From CAVSJJ01 sp963728395 (GTDB taxonomy: Bacteria; Actinomycetota; Actinomycetes; Actinomycetales; Dermatophilaceae), in the NCBI GenBank assembly GCA_963728395.1, contig CAVSJJ010000003.1:1-64000 (forward strand): a DNA stretch of 64,000 bases. Direction: 5' to 3'. The notes under the pieces were generated by a model. The model saw only the letters and a list, made by a program, of their open reading frames with translations, did no database searches and had not been told where the DNA came from. Shown here one piece after another: positions 49,351-59,065 of this stretch. Made by a program: the position numbers and the translations under genes. The first letter of the stretch is position 1; the number at the start of each line of letters is the position of its first letter.

Positions 49351-49366
49351 TCGAACACGTGTTCGA
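49351..49366 (-). promoter_or_regulatory. LexA-binding SOS box before alkB
   Basis: TCGAACACGTGTTCGA is a perfect 16-bp palindrome matching the actinobacterial SOS box CGAAC-N4-GTTCG. It sits 22 bases upstream of the alkB ATG on the minus strand. Confidence 0.88.
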
Positions 49367-49375
49367 ACCCGGCGC

Positions 49376-49434
49376 GCGAGAGGTGGCGATCTGCCCCGTC
49401 AGCCACCCTGAAGGGGCAGATCGCCACCCCTCGC
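49376..49434. terminator. Long hairpin (16-bp perfect core) after the aldo/keto reductase gene
   Basis: GGTGGCGATCTGCCCC (49382-49397) and GGGGCAGATCGCCACC (49413-49428) are perfect arms with a 15-base loop. GCGAG and CTCGC extend the stem past one mismatch. It lies 19 bases beyond the reductase stop (49453) and upstream of alkB, both on the minus strand, so it probably isolates alkB from read-through. Confidence 0.75.
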
Positions 49435-49452
49435 GGGGATGGAGGTCCAGGC

Positions 49453-50468
49453 TCAGGCGACGCGGGCCTGGGGGGCGGTCTCGGCGGTCTTGCCCGGGTC
49501 GCGCTCGACGATGTCGCCGAGCGTCTCGTCGATCCGGGCCATGAGCTCGGGCTCGAGCCGGACCCCGGCGGCCTTGACGTTCTCGGCGACCTGCTCGGGC
49601 CGCGAGGCGCCGACGAGGGCGGCGGCGACGTTGTCGTTCTGCAGGACCCAGGCGACGGCGAGCTGGGCCATCGTCAGGCCGGCCTCCTCGGCGATCGGCT
49701 GCAGACCCTGCACCCGGCTCGAGGACGTCGTCGCGCATGAACCGCTTGATCATGTCGGCGCCGCCCTTCTCGTCGGTGGCGCGCGAGCCCGTCGGGCGGC
49801 TGCCTGGCCGGGCCGGTACTTGCCGGTCAGCACGCCCTGGGCGATCGGGCTCCAGACGATCTGGCTGATGCCGAGCTCCTCGCAGGCCGGGACGACCTCG
49901 CCCTCGATGACCCGCCACAGCATGGAGTACTGCGGCTGGCTCGAGATGAGCTGGAAGCCGAGGTCCTTCGCCAGGGCGTGCCCCGCGCGGATCTGGTCGG
50001 CGGTCCACTCGCTCACGCCGATGTAGAGCGCCTTGCCCTGCCGGACGATGTCGGCGAAGGCCTGCATCGTCTCCTCGAGCGGGGTCTCGGTGTCGTAGCG
50101 GTGGGCCTGGTAGAGGTCGACGTAGTCGGTCTGCAGGCGGCTGCAGCGAGCCGTTGATCGACTCCATGATGTGCTTGCGGGACAGGCCGGTGTCGTTCTT
50201 GCCGCCCGGCCCGGTCGGCCAGTAGACCTTCGTGAAGATCTCGAGGCTCTCCCGGCGCTCGCCCTTGAGGGCCTCGCCGAGGACGGTCTCGGCCGCGGTG
50301 TTGGCGTAGACGTCGGCCGTGTCGAAGGTGCTGATCCCGTTCGTCGAGGGCCGCGCGCACGCACTGCGTGGCGACCTCGTTCTCGACCTGCGAGCCGTGG
50401 GTGAGCCAGTTGCCGTAGGTGATCTCGGAGATCTTCAGTCCGCTGTTGCCGAGGTATCGGTACTCCAT
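49453..50468 (-). CDS. Aldo/keto reductase (voltage-gated K+ channel beta-subunit-like; frameshifted)
   Basis: ATG 50468 gives MEYRYLGNSGLKISEITYGNWLTHGSQVENEVATQCVRAALDE. TKVYWPTGPGGKNDTGLSRKHIMESINGSLQRLQTDYVDLYQAHRYDTETPLEETMQAFADIVRQGKALYIGVSEWTADQI (49990-50240) is the catalytic barrel. YSMLWRVIEGEVVPACEELGISQIVWSPIAQGVLTGKY and VAWVLQNDNVAAALVGASRPEQVAENV supply NADPH contacts. Fits the AKR12/Kv-beta-like YghZ group. About 335 residues, shifts near 49712, 49790, 50135 and 50340. It probably detoxifies carbonyls. Confidence 0.9.
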
Positions 50469-50487
50469 GCCACCACCGTATGCCGCG

Positions 50488-51203
50488 TCAGCGGCACCGG
50501 CGGTCCGCCGGGGTCCGCCGGGTCGGGCCCGGGCCCCCGGCGTCGGCGGGCGCGTTGGGAACCCAGTCGGCCGCCCGTCGGACCGGTCCCAGGCCGACGG
50601 CCTGCGGCAGGCGGCTGGGCAGCGGCCACAGCGGCTCGGCGAGGACGGCCGACGCGAGTGCATCGGCGCGAGGTCGAGGGTCGTGAGGGACTCCGGGATG
50701 CCGCGGTCGGCCCACGCGACGACGAGATCGAGCCGCGGCCCGGCCGGGAACGGGTAGAGCCACCACGTCGTGCTCGTCGTGAGCAGGCCGACGGACCCGT
50801 CGACCTGGACGAGCCCCGGGGCCGCGCCCGCGTCCCCGTCGACCTCGCCGGCCTGCAGCTGCCACCCCAGCAGCGGGGTCGTGGCCGACCTTCGTCCCGT
50901 CCTCGAGGAGAACCCCGAACCGCGGTCGCAGCGCCTCCCAGGAGCGACCGGCCTCGGGCAGCTCGGTGCCGGGCCGGACCCAGCTCTCGACGGTGAGGGT
51001 GATCCCGCGCTGGTAGACGACGGCGTGGCTCAGCACGACGAGGGTGTCGCGGCTGCGCGCCAGCCCGAGCCGGAGGGCGACCGGGCACCCCGACGACGTT
51101 CATCGGCACCTGGAACGGCAGGTCCGGGTAGACCGGTGGGGCGTCCTGGAGCGTTCCGGGGGCGCTGGGGCAGCGGGGCGAAGAAGGGCTCGGACGGGCT
51201 CAC
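50488..51203 (-). CDS. Conserved hypothetical protein (frameshifted)
   Basis: GTG 51203 gives VSPSEPFFAPLPQRPRNAP, then (after shifts) LPFQVPMNVVGVP. VVLSHAVVYQRGITLTVESWVRPGTELPEAGRSWEALRPRFGVLLEDGTKVGHDPAAG is the best conserved stretch (50870-51040). GSVGLLTTSTTWWLYPFPAGPRLDLVVAWADRGIPESLTTLDLAPM follows. Beta-rich, about 235 residues, no membrane segment. I do not recognise a named family. It is divergent from recO. Coding evidence is codon bias and continuity over shifts near 50660, 50755, 50885, 51085 and 51160. Confidence 0.55.
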
Positions 51204-51300
51204 GGGGCCACGATAGGACGCGCGCGGGGCGCGGTTCCGCCGCGACCGGCCGGCGGCCGGCATACCGGCGAACGTCGCCGGGACCCCCGACAATGGGGGG

Positions 51301-52031
51301 GTGCCGCTCTACCGTGACGAGGCGGTCGTCCTGCGCACCCAGAAGCTGGGCGAGGCCGACCGGATCATCACCCTGCTCACCCGGCGGCTCGGCAAGGTCC
51401 GGGCGGTCGGCAAGGGCGTGCGGCGGACGACGTCCCGCGGTTCGGCGCCCGGCTCGAGCCGGCGATGCTCATCGACGTCCAGGCCTACGAGGGCCGCAGC
51501 CTCGACACGGTGACCCAGGCCGAGACGATCCAGCCCTGGGGCGACGCCATCGCCCGCGACTACACGCGCGTGGACCGCGGCGACCGCCGTCCTCGAGACG
51601 TGCGACCGGCTCACCGAGGAGCACGAGCCGGCGATCCAGCAGTTCCTCCTCGTCACCGGGGCGCTGCGGTCGCTGGCCGGCGGGGAGCACGACCCGGGGC
51701 TCGTCCTCGACGCCTACCTCCTCCGGGCGCTCGCCATCGCCGGCTACGCCCCGAGCTTCCATGGACTGCGCCCGGTGCGGTGCCCCGGGTCCGCACCGCG
51801 CCTTCCACGTCGCCTCCGGTGGCGCCGTCTGCTCGGGATGCCGTCCCCCCGGCTCGGCGGCCCCGGCGCCGGAGACGCTGGCCCTCCTCGCCGCGCTGCT
51901 CGCCGGCGACTGGGTCGTCGCCGACGCCGTCCGACCCGCGGCACCGTCGCGAGGGGAGCGGGCTGGCGACGGCGTTCCTCCAGTGGCATCTCGAACGCGG
52001 GCTGCGCAGCCTCCGTATGGTGGACCGGTGA
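51301..52031 (+). CDS. recO: DNA repair protein RecO (frameshifted)
   Basis: GTG 51301 gives VPLYRDEAVVLRTQKLGEADRIITLLTRRLGKVRAVGKGVRRTTSR, the OB-fold. RLEPAMLIDVQAYEGRSLDTVTQAETIQ, LVTGALRSLAGGEHDPGLVLDAYLLRALAIAGYAPSF and a zinc site CARCGAPGPHRAFHVASGGAVCSGC (51768-51840) follow, then FLQWHLERGLRSLRMVDR. RecO loads RecA on SSB-coated gaps with RecR. Overlaps uppS by GTGA, so translation is coupled. Shifts near 51440, 51583, 51773 and 51940. Confidence 0.94.
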
Positions 52032-52815
52032 CCACCCGGCCGTTCCCGCACCCGAGCGGTGCGCGGCCACCGGCGCTCCCGCCGGGCAGCGTCCCCGGCA
52101 CGTCGCCATCGTCATGGACGGCAACGGCCGCTGGGCCAACGCGCGCGGCCTGCCCGCGGACGAAGGGTCACGAGGCGGGGGAGGCCGCCCTCCTCGACGT
52201 CGTCGCCGGGGCGATCGAGGTCGGGGTGAGCCACCTGTCGGCCTACGCCTTCTCGACCGAGAACTGGAAGCGGTCGCCCGACGAGGTGCGCTTCCTCATG
52301 GGGTTCAACCGCGAGGTCATCCGGCGGCGCCGGGACCAGCTCCACGAGTGGGGCGTGCGGATGCGCTGGGTCGGTCGACGGCCGCGGCTGTGGGGGTCGG
52401 TCATCAAGGAGCTCGAGGCCGCGCAGGAGCTGACCGAGGCACAACACCGGGCTCACCCTCTACTTCTGCGTCAACTACGGCGGCCGGGCCGAGATCGGCG
52501 ACGCCGCGCGCCGGATCGCCGAGGAGGTCGCCCGCGGCCGGCTCAAGGCGAGCGCGGTCGACGAGCGGACCGTCGCGCGCTACCTGCCCGAGCCGGACAT
52601 GCCCGACGTCGACCTCTTCGTCCGCAGCTCGGGGGAGCAGCGGACGTCGCAACTTCCTCCTGTGGCAGAGCGCCTACGCCGAGATGGTCTTCCTCGACAC
52701 GCTGTGGCCGGACTTCGACCGGCGGCACCTGTGGCAGGCGATCGAGACCTACGTCGCGCGCGACCGTCGCTACGGCGGCGCCGTCGACGCGCCGACCGCC
52801 GGCCCGACGCCGTAG
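52028..52815 (+). CDS. uppS: Isoprenyl transferase (undecaprenyl diphosphate synthase type; frameshifted)
   Basis: GTG 52028 overlaps the recO stop. PRHVAIVMDGNGRWANARGLPRTKGHEAGEAALLDVVAGAIEVGVSHLSAYAFSTENWKRSPDEVRFLM runs across 52090-52300 and contains the catalytic Asp of MDGNGRWA. TGLTLYFCVNYGGRAEI and YLPEPDMPDVDLFVRSSGEQRTSNFLLWQSAYAEMVFLDTLWPDF finish the cis-prenyltransferase. Makes C50/C55 carrier lipid for cell wall synthesis. Shifts near 52105, 52145, 52440 and 52648. It converges with zur. Confidence 0.94.
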
Positions 52816-52859
52816 CGCGGCGTCGAGCGGCCCTCGACCACCCCTGGTGGGGTCGCCCG

Positions 52860-53284
52860 ACGATCGCGAGTCGGCGCACGCGGGGCAGAGACCGTCGATC
52901 TCGAGGGTATGCCGCACGTCGCGTGAAGCCGTGCTCGGCCGCGACCGCCTCGGCCCACGACTCGATCCGTCGGTCGGCGACCTCGACGGTGCGGCCGCAG
53001 CCGCGGCAGACGAGGTGGTGGTGGTGGGCGTCGGTCGCGCAGGCGCGGTAGACGCACTCGCCGTCCTCGGTGCGCAGCATGTCGACCTCGTCGTCGGCGG
53101 CCATCGCCTGGAGGTTGCGGTAGACCGTGGCCAGGCCGACCCGGGTCCCGGCCGCCCGCAGCCGGGCATGGATCTCCTGGGCGGAGAGGAAGACCGTCGA
53201 GCCGGCCAGCGCCTCGGCCAGCGCCGCCCGCTGGCGGGTCGAGCGGCGCTCGGGGCTCGCCCCGTGGTCCGGTGCCGTGCTCAT
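52860..53284 (-). CDS. zur: Fur-family regulator, probably Zur (frameshifted at 3' end)
   Basis: ATG 53284 gives MSTAPDHGASPERRSTRQRAALAEALAGSTVFLSAQEIHARLRAAGTRVGLATVYRNLQAMAADDEVDMLRTEDGECVYRACATDAHHHHLVCRGCGRTVEVAD over 52985-53284. GLATVYRNL is the recognition helix, and HHHHLVCRGC gives metal ligands. CPACA (about 52880) is the second Cys pair for structural zinc. Position directly before znuB-znuC-znuA on the same strand argues for Zur rather than iron Fur. The end is approximate because no stop is found in the shifted frame. Converges with uppS. Confidence 0.86.
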
Positions 53285-54303
53285 CGGGTGGGGGACCCGG
53301 TCGCTCGGCGTCCCCGCGTGCGTCGGCGTGGTCGGCGTGCTCGTCCCAGTGGCCCTCGTGCGGCGCGTGCCGGTGGCCGTCGTGGACATAGTCGACGTGG
53401 TCACCGTGCGGCACGGACGGGTGCCCGCAGCCGGGGCCGTGCTCGTGGTCGTGCGCCTCGGCCCGCCGGTGCCGGGCCGCGCCGAGCCGGCGCCGCGCGC
53501 CGCCGAGGGTCGCGGCGAGGAGGAACACGGCGATGGCGAGCGAGGACGATCGTGCCGCCCGGAGGGGGTGCCCGGCGTAGTAGGAGCCCGACGACGCCGC
53601 CGACGCTGGACGAGGACGCCGATGACGACGGCCCAGCGGACCGAGGAGCGGAAGCTGCGGGCGAGGACCTGGGCCGTCGCGTTGGGGATGATCATCAGGG
53701 CGCTGATGAGCAGCAGCCCGACGACCCGCATCGACACGACGACGGTGACGGCGGTGAGGACGGCGAGGGTGAGGTTGAGCGCGGTGACCCGCATGCCCGG
53801 TCGCCCGGGCGTACTCCTCGTCGTTGGCGACGGCGAACAGCCGCGGGCCGCAGCAGCGAGGTGACGACGAGGACGACGACGGCGAGGGCGGCGAACACCT
53901 GCAGGTCGGCCGTGCTCGTCGTGAGGATGGCGCCGAAGAGGTAGCCCGTGAGGTTCGCCGGGCTCGAGGCCGTCGACATCGAGATGAGGACGACGCCCGC
54001 GGGCGATGCCGCCGTAGAACATGACGGCGAGGGCGATGTCGCCGCTCGTCCGGCCGCGGACCCGGATCAGCTCGACGGCGACCGCCGCGAGGACGGCCGC
54101 GACGAGGGCGGTGAGGACGGGCGCCGAGCCGGTGAGGATGCCGATGGCGACGCCGGCGAGCGACGACGTGCCCCATCCCGTCGCCGATGAGCGAGAGCCG
54201 CCGCTGGACGAGGAAGACGCCGACGAGCGGGGCGGCGATGCCCGACGAGGAGGGCGGCGAGCAGGGCCTGGCGCATGAAGTCGAGGGCGAGGAGGTCAGG
54301 CAC
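53281..54303 (-). CDS. znuB: Zinc ABC transporter permease with His-rich tail (frameshifted)
   Basis: GTG 54303 gives VPDLLALDFMRQALLAALLVGIAAPLVGVFLVQRRLSLIGDGMGHVVVAGVAIG. Helices continue through SGDIALAVMFYGGIAAGVVLISMSTASSPANLTGYLFGAILTTSTADLQVFAALAVVVLVV and VVVSMRVVGLLLISALMIIPNATAQVLARSFRSSVRWAVVIG (53620-54050). An ABC-3 family permease of eight to nine helices. The C terminus has a His/Asp tail (HDHEHGPGCGHPSVPHGDH, then HDGHRHAPHEGHWDEHADH), likely cytoplasmic zinc binding. Starts inside the end of znuC. The end overlaps zur as ATGA. Several shifts. Confidence 0.9.
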
Positions 54304-55135
54304 CGGCGACCGCCTCCTCGGCGTCGGGCGGGTCGAGCGGCCCGGCGACGCCGATCGTCGTGGCGCGGTCCGGGTCGGTCGGCGCCAGGTGCGGGTGGTG
54401 GTCGTCGCCCGGGCCGTGGACCCCGCAGTGGGCGGCGTATGCCGCGGCCGTGCCGTCGAAGTCGACCGCGCCGCCGCTCGAGGCAGACGACCCGGGTGAC
54501 GAGGTCCTCGAGGGCCGCGAGCTCGTGGGTGACGATGACCATCGTCGTGCCCTGCGGCGGCCAGCCGGTGGAGGACGTCGACGAGGACGCGCTGGTTGCC
54601 GGCGTCGACGCCGGCCGTGGGCTCGTCCATGACGAGGACGTCGGGCTGGCGCGGCGAGCGCCCGGGCGATGAGGACCCGGCGCTGCTGGCCCCCGGAGAA
54701 GGTGCTGACGTCCTCGCCGGCCCGGTCGCCGAGCCCGACGACCTCGAGCGACGCGCATGACGACGCGCCGGTCCTCGCGGGCCGGCGGGCCGCCACCACG
54801 GCCGGTGCGGGAGCCGGCCGACCTCGACGATCTCGGCGGCCGTGGCCCGGACCGAGGCCGAGAGGGAGTGTCGCTGGGGGACGTAGCCGAGCCGGGTGAA
54901 GTCGCGGAACCGGTCCCGCGGCACGCCGAACAGCTCGATGTCCCCGCCGAGGTGCTCGTCGAGACCGAGGATGCCCTTGACGAGGGTCGACTTGCCCGAG
55001 CCGTTCGGGACCGAGGAGGGCGACGACGTCGCCCGGCGGCGGATGTCGAGGTCGACGCGGGAGACGACCTGGCGAGTCCGCCGTAGCCGAAGGACGCCTC
55101 GCGCAGGCGAGATGACGCGGCGGGCGTCGCGTCAT
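54296..55135 (-). CDS. znuC: Zinc ABC transporter ATP-binding protein (frameshifted)
   Basis: ATG 55135 overlaps znuA as ATGA. VVALLGPNGSGKSTLVKGILGL is Walker A (about 55000). FTRLGYVPQRHSLSASVRATAAEIVEVGRLP is the Q-loop region, STFSGGQQRRVLIARALA the signature, and DVLVMDEPTAGVDAGNQRVLVDVLHRLAAAGTTMVIVTHELAALEDLV includes Walker B and the H-loop. A C-terminal extension with HCGVHGPGDDHHPHLAPTD is His-rich, as in znuB. TGA at 54296. Energises zinc import with ZnuA and ZnuB. Shifts near 54480, 54555, 54655, 54755, 54820, 55015 and 55075. Confidence 0.92.
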   Translation of the reverse strand: MTRRPPRHLACARRPSATADSPGRLPRRPRHPPPGDVVALLGPERLGQVDPRQGHPRSRRAPRRGHRAVRRAAGPVPRLHPARLRPPATLPLGLGPGHGRRDRRGRPAPAPAVVAARRPARTGASSCASLEVVGLGDRAGEDVSTFSGGQQRRVLIARALAAPARRPRHGRAHGRRRRRQPARPRRRPPPAGRRRARRWSSSPTSSRPSRTSSPGSSASSGGAVDFDGTAAAYAAHCGVHGPGDDHHPHLAPTDPDRATTIGVAGPLDPPDAEEAVAGA

Positions 55136-56072
55136 GAGCACTGCTGGCCCTTCTCGAGGGTGGCGAGGTTGGCGCGCATGACCGCAAGGTAGTCCTGCCC
55201 GGCCGACTCCTCGGTGATGCCGGCGACCGGGTCGAGCACGGCGACCGTCGCGCCGGTCTCGCGGGCGATCGTCTCGACGAGCGCGGGGCTGACGAGGGTC
55301 TCGGCATAGACGGTCGACGACGTGCTCGCGCTCGATGAGCGAGACGATCGTCGCTCATCTGCGCGGCGGTCGGCTCGATGTCGGGGGAGATGCCGCTGAC
55401 GCTGACCTGGGTGAGGCCGTAGCGCTGCGGCGAGGTAGCCGAAGGCCGCGTGGCCGGTGACGATCGTCGGTGTCGGCGCAGTGGGCCAGGCCGGTCTCGA
55501 ACTCCTGCGTCGAGGGCGGTCAGCTCGGCGACCATGGCGTCGGCGTTGGCCGTGTAGGCCGCGGCGTTGGCGGGGTCCTTGGCCGCGAGCTCGGTCGCCG
55601 ATGGCGGCGACGACGTCGGCATACCGCGTCGGGTCGAGCCAGAAGTGCGGGTCGACGGACAGCGTCTCGGTCCTGGGCTCCGCTCTCGTGCGGCGCGGGC
55701 AGGGTGAGCCGGGCCGCCGGTGGAGACGTCGAAGCCGGCGTCGCTCGCCGATGGTGGCGACCGCGTCGTCGACGGCCGGCTGGAAGCCCTTCTCGTAGAC
55801 GATGAGCGTCGACTCGGTCATGTCGGCGACCTGGCGCGGGGTCAGCTCGAGGTCGTGCGGCTCGGCGCCGGGCTTGGTGAGGCCGGTGACGGCGACGTGG
55901 TCGCCGCCGACCCGCTCGGCGGCGTACTGGAGCGGGTAGAAGGCGGCGGTGACCGTCGAGCTCCCCGGCGCTCCCGCCGGGCTCGGCGACGTCGCCGCAG
56001 CCGGCGAGGGTGAGGGCGGCGGCGACGAGCTGCGAGGCCGACGGCCGCGCGGGTGCGACGACTAGCGAACAT
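55132..56072 (-). CDS. znuA: Zinc ABC transporter substrate-binding lipoprotein (frameshifted)
   Basis: ATG 56072 gives MFASRRTRAAVG, then a lipobox-like LTLAGCGD (about 55990). VTAAFYPLQYAAERVGGDHVAVTGLTKPGAEPHDLELTPRQVADMTESTLIVYEKGFQPAVDDAV is the first lobe with the His-Asp metal loop. VDPHFWLDPTRYADVVAAI contains the second metal His, TIVTGHAAFGYLA the third, and TVYAETLVSPALVETIARETGATVAVLDPVAGITEE the Glu/Asp loop. This is a cluster A-I zinc/manganese binding protein. The usual His-rich loop is small or absent here; the His-rich parts are in znuB and znuC. The start codon overlaps the Zur-like box. Confidence 0.9.
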
Positions 56073-56086
56073 GACAACCATTCTCA
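56072..56086 (-). promoter_or_regulatory. Zur-like box at the znuA start
   Basis: TGACAACCATTCTCA fits TGAnAAnnnTTnTCA, the core of actinobacterial Zur boxes (TGAAAATGATTTTCA type). It overlaps the first bases of the annotated ATG by a few bases, so either transcription is leaderless or a downstream start is used. Zur with zinc would block the znuA-znuC-znuB-zur unit. Confidence 0.7.
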
Positions 56087-56137
56087 TTTAGAGACGGCCC
56101 GAGTGTCAAACTGGGGCCACGGTAGCCGGGCGCGGGC

Positions 56138-56428
56138 TCAGCCGCGCGGCACGGCCTGGGTGATCGTGATGGCGACGGCCATGGCGAGGACGGCCACCCG
56201 CATGAGCCGCTCGGGGCCGCTCAGCTGGGGCCAGGCGAGGTAGAGGATCCAGCCGAGGAAGACGCGTGACGACGGCGAGCAGCACCCAGCCCCAGCCGGG
56301 GACGAGGATGCCGCGCGACAAGGAGGGCGAGGACGACGAGGAAGGGGACGAGCCGCGGGCAGCCGGCTGAGCCGGGCGACGAGCGGCAGGCTGGCCCGCT
56401 CGACGGACGCGCGCAGGGGGGACGGCAC
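56138..56428 (-). CDS. DUF6703-like small membrane protein (frameshifted)
   Basis: GTG 56428 gives VPSPLRASVERASLPLVARLSRLPAARPLVPFLVVLALLVARGILVPGWGWVLLAVVTLFLGWILYLAWPQLSGPERLMRVAVLAMAVAITITQAVPRG over 56138-56428, with three hydrophobic segments. The ERASLPLVxRLSRLP start and LGWILYLAWPxL core are typical of a small actinobacterial family I know as DUF6703. About 97 residues. No known function. It lies between znuA and glyS and is divergent from the latter. Confidence 0.7.
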   Translation of the reverse strand: MPSPLRASVERASLPLVARLSRLPAARPLPRRPRPPCRAASSSPAGAGCCSPSSRVFLGWILYLAWPQLSGPERLMRVAVLAMAVAITITQAVPRG

Positions 56429-56535
56429 GGCGGACAGGGTAGCCGGGCCGGCAGCGGGGTGGGCACGGCGGCCGGACGACCGGGTCCGGAACCGCGGGCG
56501 CGGTGTCCGTCTGCGCCCCGGATACCCTGTCCGCC

Positions 56536-57946
56536 ATGGCTGCACCCACGTCGACCGTCGACACCGTCGTCTCCCTCGCCAAGCGCCGCGGGTTCGTCTT
56601 CCCGTGCGGCGAGATCTACGGCGGCACGAGGTCGGCGTGGGACTACGGACCGCTCGGCGTCGAGCTCAAGGAGAACATCAAGCGGCAGTGGTGGAAGGCG
56701 ATGGTGACCGGCCGCGAGGACATCGTCGGCCTCGACTCCTCGATCATCCTGCCCCGCCAGACCTGGGTGGCCTCCGGCCACGTCGGCGAGTTCACCGACC
56801 CGCTCATCGAGTGCCTGTCCTGCCACAAGCGGTTCCGGATGGACCACCTGCAGGAGGCCATCGCCGAGAAGGCGGCCAAGAAGGGCAAGGAGGTCGACCC
56901 CGACGACGTCGCCGCTCGAGGAGATCGCCTGCCCGAGCTGCGGCACCCGCGGGGCAGTGGACCGCGCCACGCGAGTTCAACATGATGCTCAAGACCTACC
57001 TCGGCGTCATCGAGGACGAGTCGGGGCTGCACTACCTGCGGCCCGGAGACGGCGCAGGGCATCTTCATCAACTTCCTCAACGTCATGCAGGCGTCGCGCA
57101 AGAAGCCGCCGTTCGGGATCGCCCAGACCGGCAAGAGCTTCCGCAACGAGATCACGCCCGGCAACTTCATCTTCCGGACCCGCGAGTTCGAGCAGATGGA
57201 GATGGAGTTCTTCGTCAAGCCCGGCGAGGACGAGCAGTGGCACCAGTACTGGATCGACGAGCGCACCCGGTGGTACGTCGACCTCGGCATCGCGGCCGAG
57301 AACCTGCGCCACTACGAGCACCCGCAGGAGAAGCTCTCGCACTACTCGAAGCGGACCGTCGACATCGAGTACCGCTTCAACTTCGCCGGCTGCGAGTGGG
57401 GCGAGCTCGAGGGCATCGCCAACCGGACCGACTTCGACCTGACGACGCACACGCAGCACTCGGGGACCGACCTCGTCTACTTCGACCAGGAGGCCGGGGC
57501 GGCGTACACCCCGTACGTCATCGAGCCGGCGGCCGGGCTGTCCCGCTCGCTCATGACGTTCCTCGTCGACGCCTACGCCGAGGACGAGGCCCCGAACACC
57601 AAGGGCGGGGTCGACAAGCGGATCGTGCTGCGGCTCGACCCGCGGCTCGCGCCGGTCAAGGCCGCGGTGCTGCCGCTGTCCCGCAACGCCGACCTCTCGC
57701 CGAAGGCGCGGGACCTCGCCGGCCGCGCTGCGCCGGCACTGGAACGTCGACTTCGACGACGCCGGCGCCATCGGCCGGCGCTACCGCCGCCAGGACGAGA
57801 TCGGCACGCCGTTCTGCCTCACCGTCGACTTCGACACCCTCGAGGACGACGCGGTGACGATCCGGGACCGCGACACGATGGCCCAGGAGCGGGTCGCCCT
57901 CGACCAGGTCGAGGGGTGGCTGGCCCAGCGCCTCGTCGGCTGCTGA
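56536..57946 (+). CDS. glyS: Glycyl-tRNA synthetase, class II homodimer type (frameshifted)
   Basis: ATG 56536 gives MAAPTSTVDTVVSLAKRRGFVFPCGEIYGGTRSAWDYGPLGVELKENIKRQWW. A zinc-like knuckle ECLSCHKRF, then ACPSCGTRG, follows. Motif 2 region is PPFGIAQTGKSFRNEITPGNFIFRTREFEQMEMEFFV, and motif 3 includes IEPAAGLSRSLMTFLVDAYAEDE. The anticodon domain has LDPRLAPVKAAVLPL, RRHWNVDFDDAGAIGRRYRRQDEIGTPFCLTVDFDTLEDDAVTIRDRDTM (57735-57880). About 465 residues, the alpha2 type. Clean between 57085 and 57720; shifts near 56914, 56955 and 57050. Confidence 0.96.
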
Positions 57947-58073
57947 CCCGTCGCGGCTCGACGCTCCGACCCGCCCGCCGGTCCGGATGACGACCCGTCT
58001 GACGAGGTCGACTCACCTGGCCCATGGGGCGTACGCCGTATGCCGCCGGGGATGGCCCATGTGAAGGTGGCGC

Positions 58074-59065
58074 ATGACCACCACAGCCATCGAGCTCCCC
58101 GGGCTCACCAAGAGCTTCGGCGACGTCCAGGCCGTCCGCGGCATCGACCTCATCGATCCGCCAGGGCGAGGTCGTCGCCTTCCTCGGCCCCAACGGCGCC
58201 GGGCAAGACCACGACCATCGACATGATCCTCGGCCTGCCCGAGCCGACCGAGCGGCACCGTCTCCGTCTTCGGCATCGAGCCGCACCGGGCCATCCGCGC
58301 ACGGCCTCGTCTCCGCCGTCATGCAGACCGGCGGCCTGCTCAAGGACCTCACCGTCGCGCGAGACGGTCCGCTACACGGCGGCCCTGTTCGCCGCCGCCG
58401 CGTCCGGTCGACGAGGTCATGGAGGCGCGCCGGCATCGCCGAGATCGCCGACCGGCAGCGTCAGGCAAGTGCTCCGGGGGCGAGCAGCAGCGGCTCCGCT
58501 TCGCCATGGCCCTCGTCAGCGACCCCGAGCTCATCATCCTCGACGAGCCGACGACCGGCATGGACGTCGCGACCCGGCGCGAGCTTCTGGGAGAGCATCC
58601 GCGCCGACGCCGAGCAGGGCCGGACGGTCCTCTTCGCGACGCACTACCTCGAGGAGGCCGACGCCTACGCCGACCGGATCGTCCTCGTCCGGCAGGGGCG
58701 GATCGTCGCCGACGGCACCGCCGCCGAGATCAAGGCGCTCGGCGCCGGCCGCACCGTGCGGGCCACCTGGCCGGACGGCGACCTGGCGACGCGCTGCGGC
58801 GGCTGACCGGGGGTCGAGGCCGTCGAGGTCCGCGGCGACCAGCTCGTCATCCGCGCGAGCGACAGCGACGCCGTCGCGCGCTACCTGCTGACCGACGACC
58901 CCGGCGCGCGACCTCGAGATCGTCGCCCGGGGCATCGAGGACGCCTTCGTCGCCCTGACCGCGGACCAGCCGACGAGGCGCGCCGAGGCCGACGGCCGTC
59001 CGTCGACGCCCGGCCCCGCCGACGACTCGGCACGCGACCGCGACGCAGGAGGTGCACTGCGATGA
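58074..59065 (+). CDS. ABC transporter ATP-binding protein, DrrA type (frameshifted)
   Basis: ATG 58074 gives MTTTAIELPGLTKSFGDVQAVRGIDL. Walker A is VVAFLGPNGAGKTTTIDMILGL, then VMQTGGLLKDLTVAETVRYTAALFA, signature KCSGGEQQRLRFAMALVSDPELIILDEPTTGMDVATRREFW and the switch VLFATHYLEEADAYADRIVLVRQGRIVADG. The C-terminal about 90 residues form the regulatory tail of drug/polyketide exporters of the DrrA/ABC-2 group. The stop overlaps the permease start as ATGA. Many indels, at about 58155, 58200, 58250 and 58300, and up to 58580. Confidence 0.88.

Noticed and set aside
49351..49370. tRNA T-arm reading of GTTCGAACCC near alkB
   Set aside because: It is part of the LexA palindrome; no cloverleaf fits.
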